From Microbacterium flavum (GTDB lineage: Bacteria; Actinomycetota; Actinomycetes; Actinomycetales; Microbacteriaceae), in contig NZ_JAFLHG010000016.1 in the NCBI RefSeq assembly GCF_018717645.1, forward strand, positions 1 to 64,000: DNA of 64,000 nucleotides, given 5' to 3'. The notes beneath the pieces were generated by a model, which saw only the letters and a program-made list of their open reading frames with translations, did not search any database and had not been told where the DNA came from. Both the position numbers and the translations under genes were made by a program. Positions 51,014 to 59,666 of this stretch are shown here, in pieces (the first letter of the stretch is position 1; every line of letters begins with the position of its first letter).

Positions 51014-53170
51014 GTGGCGCAGAGCATCTACATCACCTCGACCGAAGGTCTCTCCGGCAAGTCCACGATCGTCCTCGGTGTCCTCGATGCGCTCAGTCGC
51101 ACGACACCGCGCGTCGGCGTCTTCCGAGCGATCGCGCGCTCGGCGCTCGAGCGCGACTACGTGCTCGAAATGCTCCTGCACAACATCGGCGTCGAACTCG
51201 ACTACGAGGAATCGGTCGGTGTCACCTACGACGAGGTGCGCGACGACGCGGATGCCGCTCTGTCCAAGATCGTCGAGCGGTTCAAAGCGGTCGAGGCCAA
51301 GTGCGACGCCGTCGTCATCGTCGGATCCGACTTCACGGATGTCGGCTCCACGAGCGAGCTCGGCTACAACGCGCGCATCGCGGCCAACCTCGGCACGCCC
51401 GTCCTCCTCGTCCTGAACGGACGCGCGAGCGAGGGCGACCGCCTGGGCTTTAGCATCCCGCGAACCCCGGACGAGCTCGCGCGCCTCGTGATGCCGGCGC
51501 TCACCGACCTCACGCAGCATCGCGCGGAACTCTTCGCGGTCATCACCAACCGCGCTGACCCCGATCACCTCGATGAGATCAACGACGCGATCCGCGCCGT
51601 CGTCGCCGACGCCCCCGCGGCCGACGGCATCCGCGAAGCGCCGGTGGGGGTCTGGGCGATCCCCGAGGACGTCTACCTGGTCGCCCCCGCCGTCCGCGAC
51701 CTCATGCCGAAGATCGACGGGCGGCTTCTCCGCGGCGACGACGATCTGCTCACGCGAGAGGTGCTCGACGTCGTGATCGCGGGGATGTCGCTCGACAACA
51801 TCCTGCCCCGCCTCACCGAGGGCGCGATCGTGATCGTTCCCGCCGACCGCACCGAGGTGCTCCTAGGCCTCCTGCTCGCGAACTCCTCGGGAACCTTCCC
51901 CTCGATCGCCGGCATCATCCTCAACGGGCCCTTCCCGCTCCCGGCCGCCGTGCAGGAGCTGATGGTCGGCCTCGACTCGTCCCTTCCCATCGTGCTGACC
52001 GACCTCGACACCTACGACACCGCCGTCCGCGTGATGAGCAGCCGCGGCCGGCTCGCGGCCGGGTCGCAGCGGCGGTTCGACACGGCCGTCGCCCTCTTCG
52101 AACAGAACGTCGACACCGAGGAGCTCACGCGCGCGCTGGGTCTTGCGCATTCCGCCGTCGTCACCCCGCTCATGTTCGAGTACCAGCTGCTGGAGACCGC
52201 CCGCACCACGCGCAAGCGCATCGTCCTGCCCGAGGGGAGCGATGACCGCGTGCTCAAGGCGGCGGCGACCGTGCTGGCGCGCGGGATCGCCGACCTCACG
52301 ATCCTCGGCGAGGATGCCGAGGTGCGCGGCCGCGCCGTCGAACTCGGCCTCGACCTCTCCGCCGCCCAGGTCCTGAGCCCCTTCGACCCGGCGACCGTCG
52401 ACCTGTTCGCGACGGAGTACGCCCGGCTGCGAGCCCACAAGGGCGTCACGTACGAGAAGGCGGCGGACATCGTCACCGACGTGTCGTACTTCGGCACGAT
52501 GATGGTCCACCTCGGCCTCGCCGACGGGATGGTCTCGGGGGCGGCGCACACGACCGCGCACACGATCCGACCCGCGTTCGAGATCATCAAGACGCGCTCG
52601 GGGGTCTCGGTCGTCTCGAGCGTCTTCCTCATGGCGCTCGCCGACCGCGTCCTCGTCTATGGCGACTGCGCCGTGATCCCCGACCCGACCGCCGAGCAGC
52701 TCGCTGACATCGCCGTCTCGTCGGCGGCGACAGCGCGCGAGTTCGGCATCGATCCGCGGGTCGCGATGCTCTCCTACTCGACCGGCGAGTCCGGCTCGGG
52801 AGCCGATGTCGAGAAGGTGCGCTCTGCGACGGCGCTCGTGCGCGAGCGCACGCCGGACCTTCTCGTCGAAGGGCCGATCCAGTACGACGCGGCGGCCGAC
52901 GCCGCCGTGGCGAAGGCGAAGATGCCCGATTCGCAGGTCGCGGGGCGGGCGACCGTGTTCGTCTTCCCCGACCTGAACACCGGCAACAACACCTACAAGG
53001 CGGTCCAGCGTTCCGCGGGCGCCGTGGCGATGGGGCCCGTCCTCCAGGGCCTCAACAAGCCGATCAACGACCTGTCCCGCGGGGCCCTGGTCGACGACAT
53101 CGTCAACACGATCGCGATCACCGCGATCCAGGCGCAGGCCGAGCCTGCAGGAACGGATGCGTCCGCATGA
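51014..53170 (+). CDS. pta: Phosphate acetyltransferase (long form)
   Basis: 718 aa. An N-terminal DRTGG/BioD-like P-loop-type domain (SIYITSTEGLSGKSTIVLGVLDAL, about 1-360) precedes the catalytic PTA_PTB domain (about 390-718: KRIVLPEGSDDRVLKAA, VSGAAHTTAHTIRPAFEIIKT, SYSTGESGSGADVEKV, FPDLNTGNNTYKAVQRSA). Converts acetyl-CoA plus phosphate to acetyl phosphate. The N-terminal domain in long enzymes is regulatory. GTG start fixed by TAGGCT 6 nt upstream. Coupled to ackA by ATGA. Confidence 0.96.
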   Translation: MAQSIYITSTEGLSGKSTIVLGVLDALSRTTPRVGVFRAIARSALERDYVLEMLLHNIGVELDYEESVGVTYDEVRDDADAALSKIVERFKAVEAKCDAVVIVGSDFTDVGSTSELGYNARIAANLGTPVLLVLNGRASEGDRLGFSIPRTPDELARLVMPALTDLTQHRAELFAVITNRADPDHLDEINDAIRAVVADAPAADGIREAPVGVWAIPEDVYLVAPAVRDLMPKIDGRLLRGDDDLLTREVLDVVIAGMSLDNILPRLTEGAIVIVPADRTEVLLGLLLANSSGTFPSIAGIILNGPFPLPAAVQELMVGLDSSLPIVLTDLDTYDTAVRVMSSRGRLAAGSQRRFDTAVALFEQNVDTEELTRALGLAHSAVVTPLMFEYQLLETARTTRKRIVLPEGSDDRVLKAAATVLARGIADLTILGEDAEVRGRAVELGLDLSAAQVLSPFDPATVDLFATEYARLRAHKGVTYEKAADIVTDVSYFGTMMVHLGLADGMVSGAAHTTAHTIRPAFEIIKTRSGVSVVSSVFLMALADRVLVYGDCAVIPDPTAEQLADIAVSSAATAREFGIDPRVAMLSYSTGESGSGADVEKVRSATALVRERTPDLLVEGPIQYDAAADAAVAKAKMPDSQVAGRATVFVFPDLNTGNNTYKAVQRSAGAVAMGPVLQGLNKPINDLSRGALVDDIVNTIAITAIQAQAEPAGTDASA

Positions 53171-54411
53171 CCGTCGTCCTCGTGATCAACAGCGGATCCT
53201 CCTCGTTCAAGTACCAGCTCATCGACGTCGAGACGGAGGAAGCGCTGGCCTCGGGTCTCGTCGAGCGGATCGGCGACCCCTCGACAGGCTCGGGGACCGG
53301 CGCAGGGCCGGGGACCGGCGCAGGCTCGGGCACCGGCGTTGCGACACACGAGGCGGGAGGGGAGAAGTGGACGCGCGAGCTGCCGATCCCGGACCACACG
53401 GCGGGCTTCGCCGTGATGCTGGCGGCCTTCGCCGAGCACGGCCCGTCCCTCGAGGCGCAGCCGCCCGTCGCCGTCGGTCACCGTGTCGTCCAGGGCGGCG
53501 CTCGATTCTTCGAGCCCACGCTGATCACGCCGCTGGTCGAGATCAACATCGACGAGCTGTCGTTCCTCGCCCCGCTCCACAACCCCGGCGCCCTCCAGGG
53601 GATCAAGGCGGCCCGTGCCGCCTTCCCCGACGTCCCGCACGTCGCCGTGTTCGACACCGCATTCCACCAGACCATGCCGCCGGCGGCATACACCTATGCG
53701 ATCGACAAGGATGTCGCGGAACGCCACCGCATCCGGCGGTACGGCTTCCACGGCACGAGCCACAAATTCGTCAGCGAGGAGGCGGCGCGGTTCCTCGGTC
53801 GACCGCTGGGCGAGCTGAAGCAGATCGTGCTCCATCTGGGCAACGGGGCCTCCGCGACAGCGATCGACGGCGGACAATCGGTGGACACCTCGATGGGCCT
53901 CACCCCGCTCCAGGGCCTGGTGATGGGCACCCGCTCCGGCGATGTGGACCCGTCGCTCGCGCTGGTGCTCGGACAGCGCGAGGGATGGACGCCGATGCAG
54001 ATCGACGCCTTCCTCAACAAGCAGTCCGGGATGCTGGGGCTCACGGGTGCCGCGGACATGCGCGACATCGAGGCGCGCCGCGCGTCCGGTGACGCCGACG
54101 CGGCCCTCGCGTTCGAGGTGTACATCCACCGCCTGCGCGCCTACATCGGCGCCTATCTGGCGCAGCTCGACGGGGTCGACGTCATCTCGTTCACGGCGGG
54201 GGTGGGGGAGAACTCCGCCCTGGTGCGCGCGTCCTCCCTCGCGACGCTCGGATTCGCGGGCGTGAAGGTCGATGCCGCCCGCAACGAGGTGCGCTCCCGC
54301 GAGATCCGCGTGATCTCGACCGACGACTCGCCCGTGACGGTCCTCGTCGTCCCGACCAACGAAGAGCTCGAGATCGCCCGGCAGACCCTCGATGTCGCCC
54401 GCGCAGTCTGA
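53167..54411 (+). CDS. ackA: Acetate kinase
   Basis: 414 aa ASKHA-fold kinase: VINSGSSSFKYQL (phosphate 1), HRVVQGG, RYGFHGTSHKFVSEEAA, LHLGNGASATAIDGGQSVDTSMGLTPLQGL, and GVGENSALVR. Makes ATP and acetate from acetyl phosphate. Residues about 38-57 are an insertion of three six-residue (S/A)-G-(S/P)-G-T-G units, encoded by an 18-bp tandem repeat, in a surface loop between the first strand pair and EKWTRELPIPD. The core motifs are intact, so the enzyme should work. Confidence 0.96.
   Translation: MTVVLVINSGSSSFKYQLIDVETEEALASGLVERIGDPSTGSGTGAGPGTGAGSGTGVATHEAGGEKWTRELPIPDHTAGFAVMLAAFAEHGPSLEAQPPVAVGHRVVQGGARFFEPTLITPLVEINIDELSFLAPLHNPGALQGIKAARAAFPDVPHVAVFDTAFHQTMPPAAYTYAIDKDVAERHRIRRYGFHGTSHKFVSEEAARFLGRPLGELKQIVLHLGNGASATAIDGGQSVDTSMGLTPLQGLVMGTRSGDVDPSLALVLGQREGWTPMQIDAFLNKQSGMLGLTGAADMRDIEARRASGDADAALAFEVYIHRLRAYIGAYLAQLDGVDVISFTAGVGENSALVRASSLATLGFAGVKVDAARNEVRSREIRVISTDDSPVTVLVVPTNEELEIARQTLDVARAV
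53282..53336. repeat. 18-bp tandem repeat inserted in frame in ackA
   Basis: Three copies (53282-53300, 53301-53318, 53319-53336), unit close to CGCAGGCTCGGGGACCGG; the first begins CGACAGGCTCGGGGACC. In reverse complement it reads GGTCCCCGAGCCTGTCG, resembling the intergenic core at 4375 and 4527. Confidence 0.85.
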
Positions 54412-54444
54412 GGCATTCGACACACGCCGGACACACCCCGCCAC

Positions 54445-54450
54445 TACGCT
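54445..54450 (+). promoter_or_regulatory. -10 hexamer TACGCT, leaderless arrangement
   Basis: TACGCT ends 6 nt before GTG 54457, giving the HAD-GH65 pair its own promoter 34 bp after ackA. Confidence 0.55.
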
Positions 54451-54456
54451 GGCACA

Positions 54457-55185
54457 GTGACAAACGAGCTTCCCGATCTCGCGTCGTACGACGGCGTCCT
54501 GTTCGACCTCGACGGCGTGCTCACGCCGACCGCCGAGGTGCACATGCACGCCTGGCAGACCATGTTCACCGAGCTGTTCACGGCCTGGCAGATCACGCCG
54601 CCGTACACGGATGAGGATTACTTCCTCCACCTCGACGGCAAGCAGCGCTATGACGGCGTGGCGAGTCTGCTGCGCTCCCGTGACGTCGAGATCCCTTGGG
54701 GCGACCCGAGCGATCCGCCCACCGCCGACACGGTCTGCGGGATCGGCAACCGCAAGAACGAGGTCTTCGCGGCCGTCCTGCGCAGCGAGGGCATCGCCCC
54801 CTACCCGGGCTCGCTCGCGCTCATCGAGCAGCTCCGCGCGGCGGGCACGCCGATCGGGGTCGTCTCCAGCTCGAAGAACGCCGAAGAGGTGCTCGCCGCC
54901 GCCGGCATCCGCGGTTTCTTCCCCGTCGTCATGGACGGCGTGGTCGCCGAGCGGCAGAAGCTCCGCTCGAAGCCGGCCCCCGACATGTTCGCCGAAGGCG
55001 CGCGCATGCTGGGCGTCGACCCGGCCCGCAGCGCCGCCGTCGAGGATGCGCACTCCGGAGTCGCGTCCGCGGCTGCGGCGGGCTTCGTCCTCGTCGTGGG
55101 CGTCGACCGGGGTGCGGGCGCGCAGGCGCTCCTCGACCTCGGCGCGACGCTCGTCGTCGACGACCTCGCGGCGTTCGTCGCGTGA
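54457..55185 (+). CDS. HAD-family hydrolase, beta-phosphoglucomutase-like
   Basis: 242 aa. HAD motif I LFDLDGVLTPTAEVH, motif II VVSSSKN, motif III KPAPDMF, motif IV AAAVEDAHSGVASAAAAGF; the helical cap includes HLDGKQRYDGVASLL, matching beta-PGM. Converts beta-glucose 1-phosphate to glucose 6-phosphate. Directly before, and TGATG-coupled to, the GH65 gene that would supply its substrate. Confidence 0.92.
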   Translation: MTNELPDLASYDGVLFDLDGVLTPTAEVHMHAWQTMFTELFTAWQITPPYTDEDYFLHLDGKQRYDGVASLLRSRDVEIPWGDPSDPPTADTVCGIGNRKNEVFAAVLRSEGIAPYPGSLALIEQLRAAGTPIGVVSSSKNAEEVLAAAGIRGFFPVVMDGVVAERQKLRSKPAPDMFAEGARMLGVDPARSAAVEDAHSGVASAAAAGFVLVVGVDRGAGAQALLDLGATLVVDDLAAFVA

Positions 55186-55220
55186 TGCACGCACCACTCG
55201 GATCAGGCCCCACCGAAGGG

Positions 55221-57782
55221 ATGGACAGGATGGATCGCGACCGCTTCCCCGTCGACGAATGGCGTCTCGTCGAGAAGAGATTCTCGCTCGATGACATCGG
55301 CGTCACCGAGACGATCTTCGCGCTCGGCAACGGCTACCTGGGTCTGCGCGGCAACCACCCCGAGGGTCGCCACGCGCAGGAGCACGGCACCTTCATCAAC
55401 GGGCTGCACGAGATCTTCCCGATCCGTCACGCCGAGCAGGCCTACGGCTTCGCCGAGGTCGGTCAGACGATCGTGAACGCGCCGGATGCCAAGGTGATGC
55501 GCGTCTACGTCGACGACGAGCCGCTCTCCTTCGACGTCGCCGACGTCCGCGAGTACGAGCGCGCGCTCGACATGCGCACCGGCGTCCTGACCCGCCGGGT
55601 GCGCTGGGTCACGCCGAGCGGCAAGGACGTGCTCATCGAGTTCGACCGGATGGTGTCCTTCGAGGAGAAGCACCTCGCGATCATGCGTCTCACGGTGACG
55701 GTGCTCAACTCCGACGCTCCCGTCACGGTCAGCTGCCAGCTGATCAACCGTCAGGACGGCGAGGACGTCTACGGCGGTCGTGCGCCGGGCCGTGCCGGAA
55801 AGGCCGCGTTCGACCCGCGCAAAGCGGAGAAGATCTCCGAGCGGGTTCTCCAGCCGCAGGAGTACTGGCAGGACGGGAACCGCTCCGCGCTCTCGTACCG
55901 GGTCAGCGAGTCCGGCATGACGGTGTCCCTGGTGGCGGACCACCTCATCGACACCGAGAACGAGTACTCGGCGCGCACCTCGATCGAACCCGACATCGCG
56001 AAGAACGTCTTCCGCATCCAGGCGAAGGCGGGTGTGCCCGTCACGGTGACGAAGCTCGTGAGCTACCACACGTCCCGCGGGGTGCCTGCGCGCGAGCTGG
56101 TGGATCGCGGGCGTCGCACGCTCGACCGGGTCGAGGCCGAGGGCGTGCAGACGCAGTACGACCGGCAGGCGGAGTGGATGGCCGCGTTCTGGAAGCGCTC
56201 CGACGTCGTCGTCGGCGGCCACCCCGACCTGCAGCAGGCGACCCGCTGGTGCCTCTTCCAGCTCGCACAGGCGGCCGCCCGCGCCGACGGCCAGGGCGTC
56301 CCGGCCAAGGGCGTGTCGGGCTCCGGCTACAGCGGGCACTACTTCTGGGACACCGAGATCTACGTCCTGCCGTTCCTCATCTACTCCACGCCCCAGTGGG
56401 CGCGCAACGCCCTGCGGATGCGCTACGTCATGCTCCCCGACGCCCGCAAGCGCGCCGGGCAGCTCAACGAGGCCGGAGCCCTGTTCCCCTGGCGGACGAT
56501 CAACGGCGAAGAGGCATCCGCCTACTACGCCGCCGGCACCGCGCAGTACCACATCAACGCCGACGTCAGCTTCGCCCTCGGCAAGTACATCCGGGCGACG
56601 GGAGACGACCAGTTCCTCTACCGCGAGGGCGTCGACATCGCGGTGGAGACGGCGCGACTGTGGGCGACGCTGGGGTTCTGGCGGTTCAACGAGGCCGGCG
56701 ATCCGGAGGTGTTCCACATCCACGGCGTCACCGGCCCGGACGAGTACACGACCGTCGTCAACGACAACCTGTTCACCAACGTCATGGCCCGCTACAACCT
56801 GCGGTTCGCCGCCCGCGTCGTCACCGAGATGGCCGCGCAGGCGCCGGAGGAGTACGCGCTCATGGTCGACCGCCTCGGGCTGGGCGTGGACGAGGCCGCG
56901 GGGTGGGATGCCGCGGCGGAGGCCATGCACATCCCCTACAGCGAGGGCCTGGGCATCCATCCGCAGGACGCCGTGTTCCTCGAGCGCGAGGTGTGGGACC
57001 TGGAGTCCACGCCGCCCGATCAGCGTCCGCTGCTCCTGCACTTCCACCCCCTCGTCATCTACCGCTACCAGGTGCTCAAGCAGGCCGACGTGGTGCTCGC
57101 GCTCTTCCTGCAGGGCAACCACTTCACGGACGAGGAGAAACTCGCCGACTTCGAGTACTACGACCCGCTGACGACGGGAGACTCCACCCTCTCCGCGGTC
57201 GTCCAGGCGATCCTCGCGGCGGAGGTGGGGTACCAGGATCTGGCGCTCGAGTACTTCTCGCAGTCGATCTACGTGGACCTCGGCGACCTGCACCACAATG
57301 CGGCCGACGGCGTGCACGTCGCATCGGCGGGCGGGGTCTGGACGGCGCTCGTCGCGGGCTTCGGCGGGATGCGGGATCACTGGGGAGAGCTGTCGTTCGA
57401 CCCGCGCCTGCCGGCGGACTGGCCGTCGCTGTCCTTCCCGCTGCAGTGGCGGGGGACACCGCTGCACATCACGATCACGGCGAACGAGCTCACGGTCGTC
57501 GCCGAGGAGGGCGAGCCCGTCCTCTTCTCCGTGCGGGGAGTGGGCTACGAGGTGGTCGGCGGCGCGACGGTGACGGTGCCGCTCGACGGCCAAGGCCCCG
57601 TTCTCTCGGGGCGGCCGATGCTCAGCGACATCGGCGAGACCCTGCGCGAGGACGGGACGCTGCTCTCCGCATCCGTCCCGATCACGACGGCGACATCCGT
57701 GATCCCCGTGATCACGGGGGCGGTTCCGACGAGCGAGTTCGCACACCGCGAGGAGCACGGCAACACCGGCGTCGACTCCTGA
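55221..57782 (+). CDS. Glycoside hydrolase family 65 phosphorylase (maltose/trehalose/kojibiose type)
   Basis: 853 aa, the usual length. N-terminal beta-sandwich (ALGNGYLGLRGNHPEGRHAQ, HEIFPIRHAEQAYGFAEVGQ), (alpha/alpha)6 barrel with general acid Glu in HGVTGPDEYTTVVNDNLFTN, phosphate-contact region KQADVVLALFLQGNHF and NAADGVHVASAGGVWTALVAGFGG, and a C-terminal jelly roll. Phosphorolyses an alpha-glucobiose to beta-glucose 1-phosphate. Start uncertain: ATG 55221, ATG 55230 (GAAGGG 9 nt upstream), or ATG 55185 overlapping the HAD stop. Specificity needs assay; the beta-PGM neighbour supports an inverting phosphorylase. Confidence 0.92.
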   Translation: MDRMDRDRFPVDEWRLVEKRFSLDDIGVTETIFALGNGYLGLRGNHPEGRHAQEHGTFINGLHEIFPIRHAEQAYGFAEVGQTIVNAPDAKVMRVYVDDEPLSFDVADVREYERALDMRTGVLTRRVRWVTPSGKDVLIEFDRMVSFEEKHLAIMRLTVTVLNSDAPVTVSCQLINRQDGEDVYGGRAPGRAGKAAFDPRKAEKISERVLQPQEYWQDGNRSALSYRVSESGMTVSLVADHLIDTENEYSARTSIEPDIAKNVFRIQAKAGVPVTVTKLVSYHTSRGVPARELVDRGRRTLDRVEAEGVQTQYDRQAEWMAAFWKRSDVVVGGHPDLQQATRWCLFQLAQAAARADGQGVPAKGVSGSGYSGHYFWDTEIYVLPFLIYSTPQWARNALRMRYVMLPDARKRAGQLNEAGALFPWRTINGEEASAYYAAGTAQYHINADVSFALGKYIRATGDDQFLYREGVDIAVETARLWATLGFWRFNEAGDPEVFHIHGVTGPDEYTTVVNDNLFTNVMARYNLRFAARVVTEMAAQAPEEYALMVDRLGLGVDEAAGWDAAAEAMHIPYSEGLGIHPQDAVFLEREVWDLESTPPDQRPLLLHFHPLVIYRYQVLKQADVVLALFLQGNHFTDEEKLADFEYYDPLTTGDSTLSAVVQAILAAEVGYQDLALEYFSQSIYVDLGDLHHNAADGVHVASAGGVWTALVAGFGGMRDHWGELSFDPRLPADWPSLSFPLQWRGTPLHITITANELTVVAEEGEPVLFSVRGVGYEVVGGATVTVPLDGQGPVLSGRPMLSDIGETLREDGTLLSASVPITTATSVIPVITGAVPTSEFAHREEHGNTGVDS

Positions 57783-57798
57783 GCGGGACGCGAGCCGA

Positions 57799-57853
57799 TC
57801 CCGCGTGACCGGGCGCGCGCAGTCACGTGCTGCGCACGCTCGGTCACGCGGGA
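57799..57853 (+). terminator. Long hairpin after GH65 gene
   Basis: Outer arms TCCCGCGTGACCG (57799-57811) and its exact complement (57841-57853) enclose a further stem GCGCGCGCAG/CTGCGCACGC (one mismatch) and loop TCACGTG, about 23 pairs in all. It starts 17 bp after the stop codon. Confidence 0.7.
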
Positions 57854-57880
57854 AGCGGCCTCCGCCGCGAGGCTGATGTC

Positions 57881-58378
57881 GTGACGCTCCATCTCCTCGC
57901 ACTCGGCCCCGCCGCGCTGAGCCTGTGCTGCCTCGCGGCGGACCGCCGCGCCCGGCGAGCAGGCGATGTGGTCGCGTCGGTGGTGATGATCGTCGCGATG
58001 GCGGATGCCGCGGTGACCGGCCTGATCCCCGTGGTGTGCTGGGCCGTCGTGCTCCTCGCCGCGGCGATGGCCCTCGCGGCGCGCGCCCGGGCGCGACGCG
58101 CCGATGCCGGAGGCGCCCTGCCCGTGCACGCCGCGACGGGCATGATCGTGATGGCCGCGCTGATGCTCGCGATGGCGGGCGATGGCGGGGCGTTGGTCGC
58201 GCCGCCGCACTCGCACCACGCGGCGCCCGCCCCGGCCCTCGTGGCCGCGATCGCCGCGGCCGCCTACGTCGCGGCGTCGGTCGTCCTCGCCCGGCGCGGC
58301 CGCTCGATGCTCGACCGCGCCCAATACGCCGGCATGGCGGCATCCGTCGCGCTGATGACACTCGGTGTCGTGGCCTGA
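57881..58378 (+). CDS. Small multipass membrane protein, possibly DUF5134-like
   Basis: 165 aa with about five hydrophobic helices (LLALGPAALSLCCLAA, VVASVVMIVAMADAAVTGLIPVVCWAVVLLAAAMALA, ATGMIVMAALMLAMAG, LVAAIAAAAYVAASVVLA, YAGMAASVALMTLGV). Met and His clusters (MAALMLAMA, HSHHAAP) suggest metal affinity. GTG 57881 is preferred (GAGG upstream); the frame is open from 57827. Family assignment tentative. Confidence 0.65.
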   Translation: MTLHLLALGPAALSLCCLAADRRARRAGDVVASVVMIVAMADAAVTGLIPVVCWAVVLLAAAMALAARARARRADAGGALPVHAATGMIVMAALMLAMAGDGGALVAPPHSHHAAPAPALVAAIAAAAYVAASVVLARRGRSMLDRAQYAGMAASVALMTLGVVA

Positions 58379-58413
58379 TCCGCCCGGTCTGCGGCGAGGA
58401 TCGCGCGCGCGGT

Positions 58414-58451
58414 GAGGGCCCGCTCCCACCGGGTGGCGGGAACGGGCCCTC
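58414..58451. terminator. Bidirectional hairpin between convergent genes
   Basis: Arms 58414-58427 (GAGGGCCCGCTCCC) and 58438-58451 pair over 14 nt with one mismatch; 10-nt loop. Followed by CTCTCC on the plus strand. Serves the membrane gene and the ABC ATPase gene. Confidence 0.7.
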
Positions 58452-58475
58452 TGGCTCTCCGTCGGGCTCCGTGCC

Positions 58476-59666
58476 TCAGTCAGCCTCGGCCCGGGGGAGG
58501 ACCCAGCCGCGGTCGCTCGGGACGTCGACACGCACGACGTCCATGGGCGCGAAGATCTCGTCCACGCTCGGGTCGGAGACCGAGGCGACGATCGTGCCTG
58601 AGGTCGTCTCGATCTCGTACTCGACGGTGTCGCCGTGGAAGATCGCGTTCAGGACGCGCCCGATGTCATCGCGGACCTCCGTGGCATCCGTGCCCTCGCC
58701 CGCGGCGAGGTGGCGCAGCCGCACCGACTCCGGGCGGACCATCAGCAGAACGCGGCTGTCGATCCCGACTTCGGGATGGCAGTCGACGTGGAACTGTCGG
58801 CCCAGCGCATGCACGGCGATCCGCCCGTCCTGGGGTGCGGACACGACCGCCGCATCGAGGAAGTTCGCACGCCCGATGAAGTCCGCGACGAAAACGGATG
58901 CCGGGCGGCGGTAGACGGCGTCGGGAGTGTCGACCTGCTCGATCCTTCCCCTGCTCATCACGACGACGCGGTCGGACAGCGTCATCGCCTCGTCCTGATC
59001 GTGGGTGACGAAGATGCTCGTGATGCCCAGGCGTCGCTGCAGGCGGCGGATCTCGTTGCGCATCTGCACGCGCAGCTTCGCGTCCAGGTTCGACAGGGGC
59101 TCGTCGAACAGGAGCACCTTCGGTCGCATCACGAGAGCGCGCGCGAGTGCGACGCGCTGCTGCTGACCGCCCGAGAGCTGGTGGGGCGCCCGGTCGGCAT
59201 AGGAGGACAGGTTCATGATCGTGAGGATCGTGTCGACCTCCTCGGCCATCCGGGCCGCGGGCGTCCTCTTCAGGCGCAGGCCGTAGGCGACGTTGTCGCG
59301 CACGGACAGGTGCGGGAACAGCGCGTAGGACTGGAAGACCATCGACATCGGGCGCTTGTTCGGCGGCACCGAATTCATCACGGCCCCGTCGAGCTCGACC
59401 GATCCGCTCGTCGGCTCCTCGAATCCGGCGATCATCCGGAGGGTCGAGGTCTTGCCACAGCCCGAGGGTCCCAGCAGGGTGAGGAACTCGCCCGGACGGA
59501 TGTCGAGGTCGATGTCGTCGACGGCGGCGATGTCGTCGGAGCTCCCGGAGTAGCGCTTGGTCAGGCCGTTCAAAGTGATGCGGCCGGTCGGTTCGTCTGC
59601 GGTGAAGTCGGCGAGGGCGGTGAGCCCGATCGTGCCGGTCGACTCAACGCTGGTGGGTGCGGCCAC
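58476..59666 (-). CDS. ABC transporter ATP-binding protein (PotA/FbpC-like, with TOBE)
   Basis: 396 aa. Walker A GPSGCGKTS, Q-loop FQSYALFPHLSV, signature LSGGQQQRVALARAL, Walker B VLLFDEPLSNLD, H-loop THDQDEAM, and a C-terminal TOBE-type barrel (LMVRPESVRLRHL, FHGDTVEYEIETTSG). The FeT/phosphonate/polyamine group. GTG 59666 with AAGGTGG 7 nt upstream is preferred; ATG 59693 adds nine residues. Either overlaps the permease gene end. Confidence 0.9.
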   Translation of the reverse strand: MAAPTSVESTGTIGLTALADFTADEPTGRITLNGLTKRYSGSSDDIAAVDDIDLDIRPGEFLTLLGPSGCGKTSTLRMIAGFEEPTSGSVELDGAVMNSVPPNKRPMSMVFQSYALFPHLSVRDNVAYGLRLKRTPAARMAEEVDTILTIMNLSSYADRAPHQLSGGQQQRVALARALVMRPKVLLFDEPLSNLDAKLRVQMRNEIRRLQRRLGITSIFVTHDQDEAMTLSDRVVVMSRGRIEQVDTPDAVYRRPASVFVADFIGRANFLDAAVVSAPQDGRIAVHALGRQFHVDCHPEVGIDSRVLLMVRPESVRLRHLAAGEGTDATEVRDDIGRVLNAIFHGDTVEYEIETTSGTIVASVSDPSVDEIFAPMDVVRVDVPSDRGWVLPRAEAD

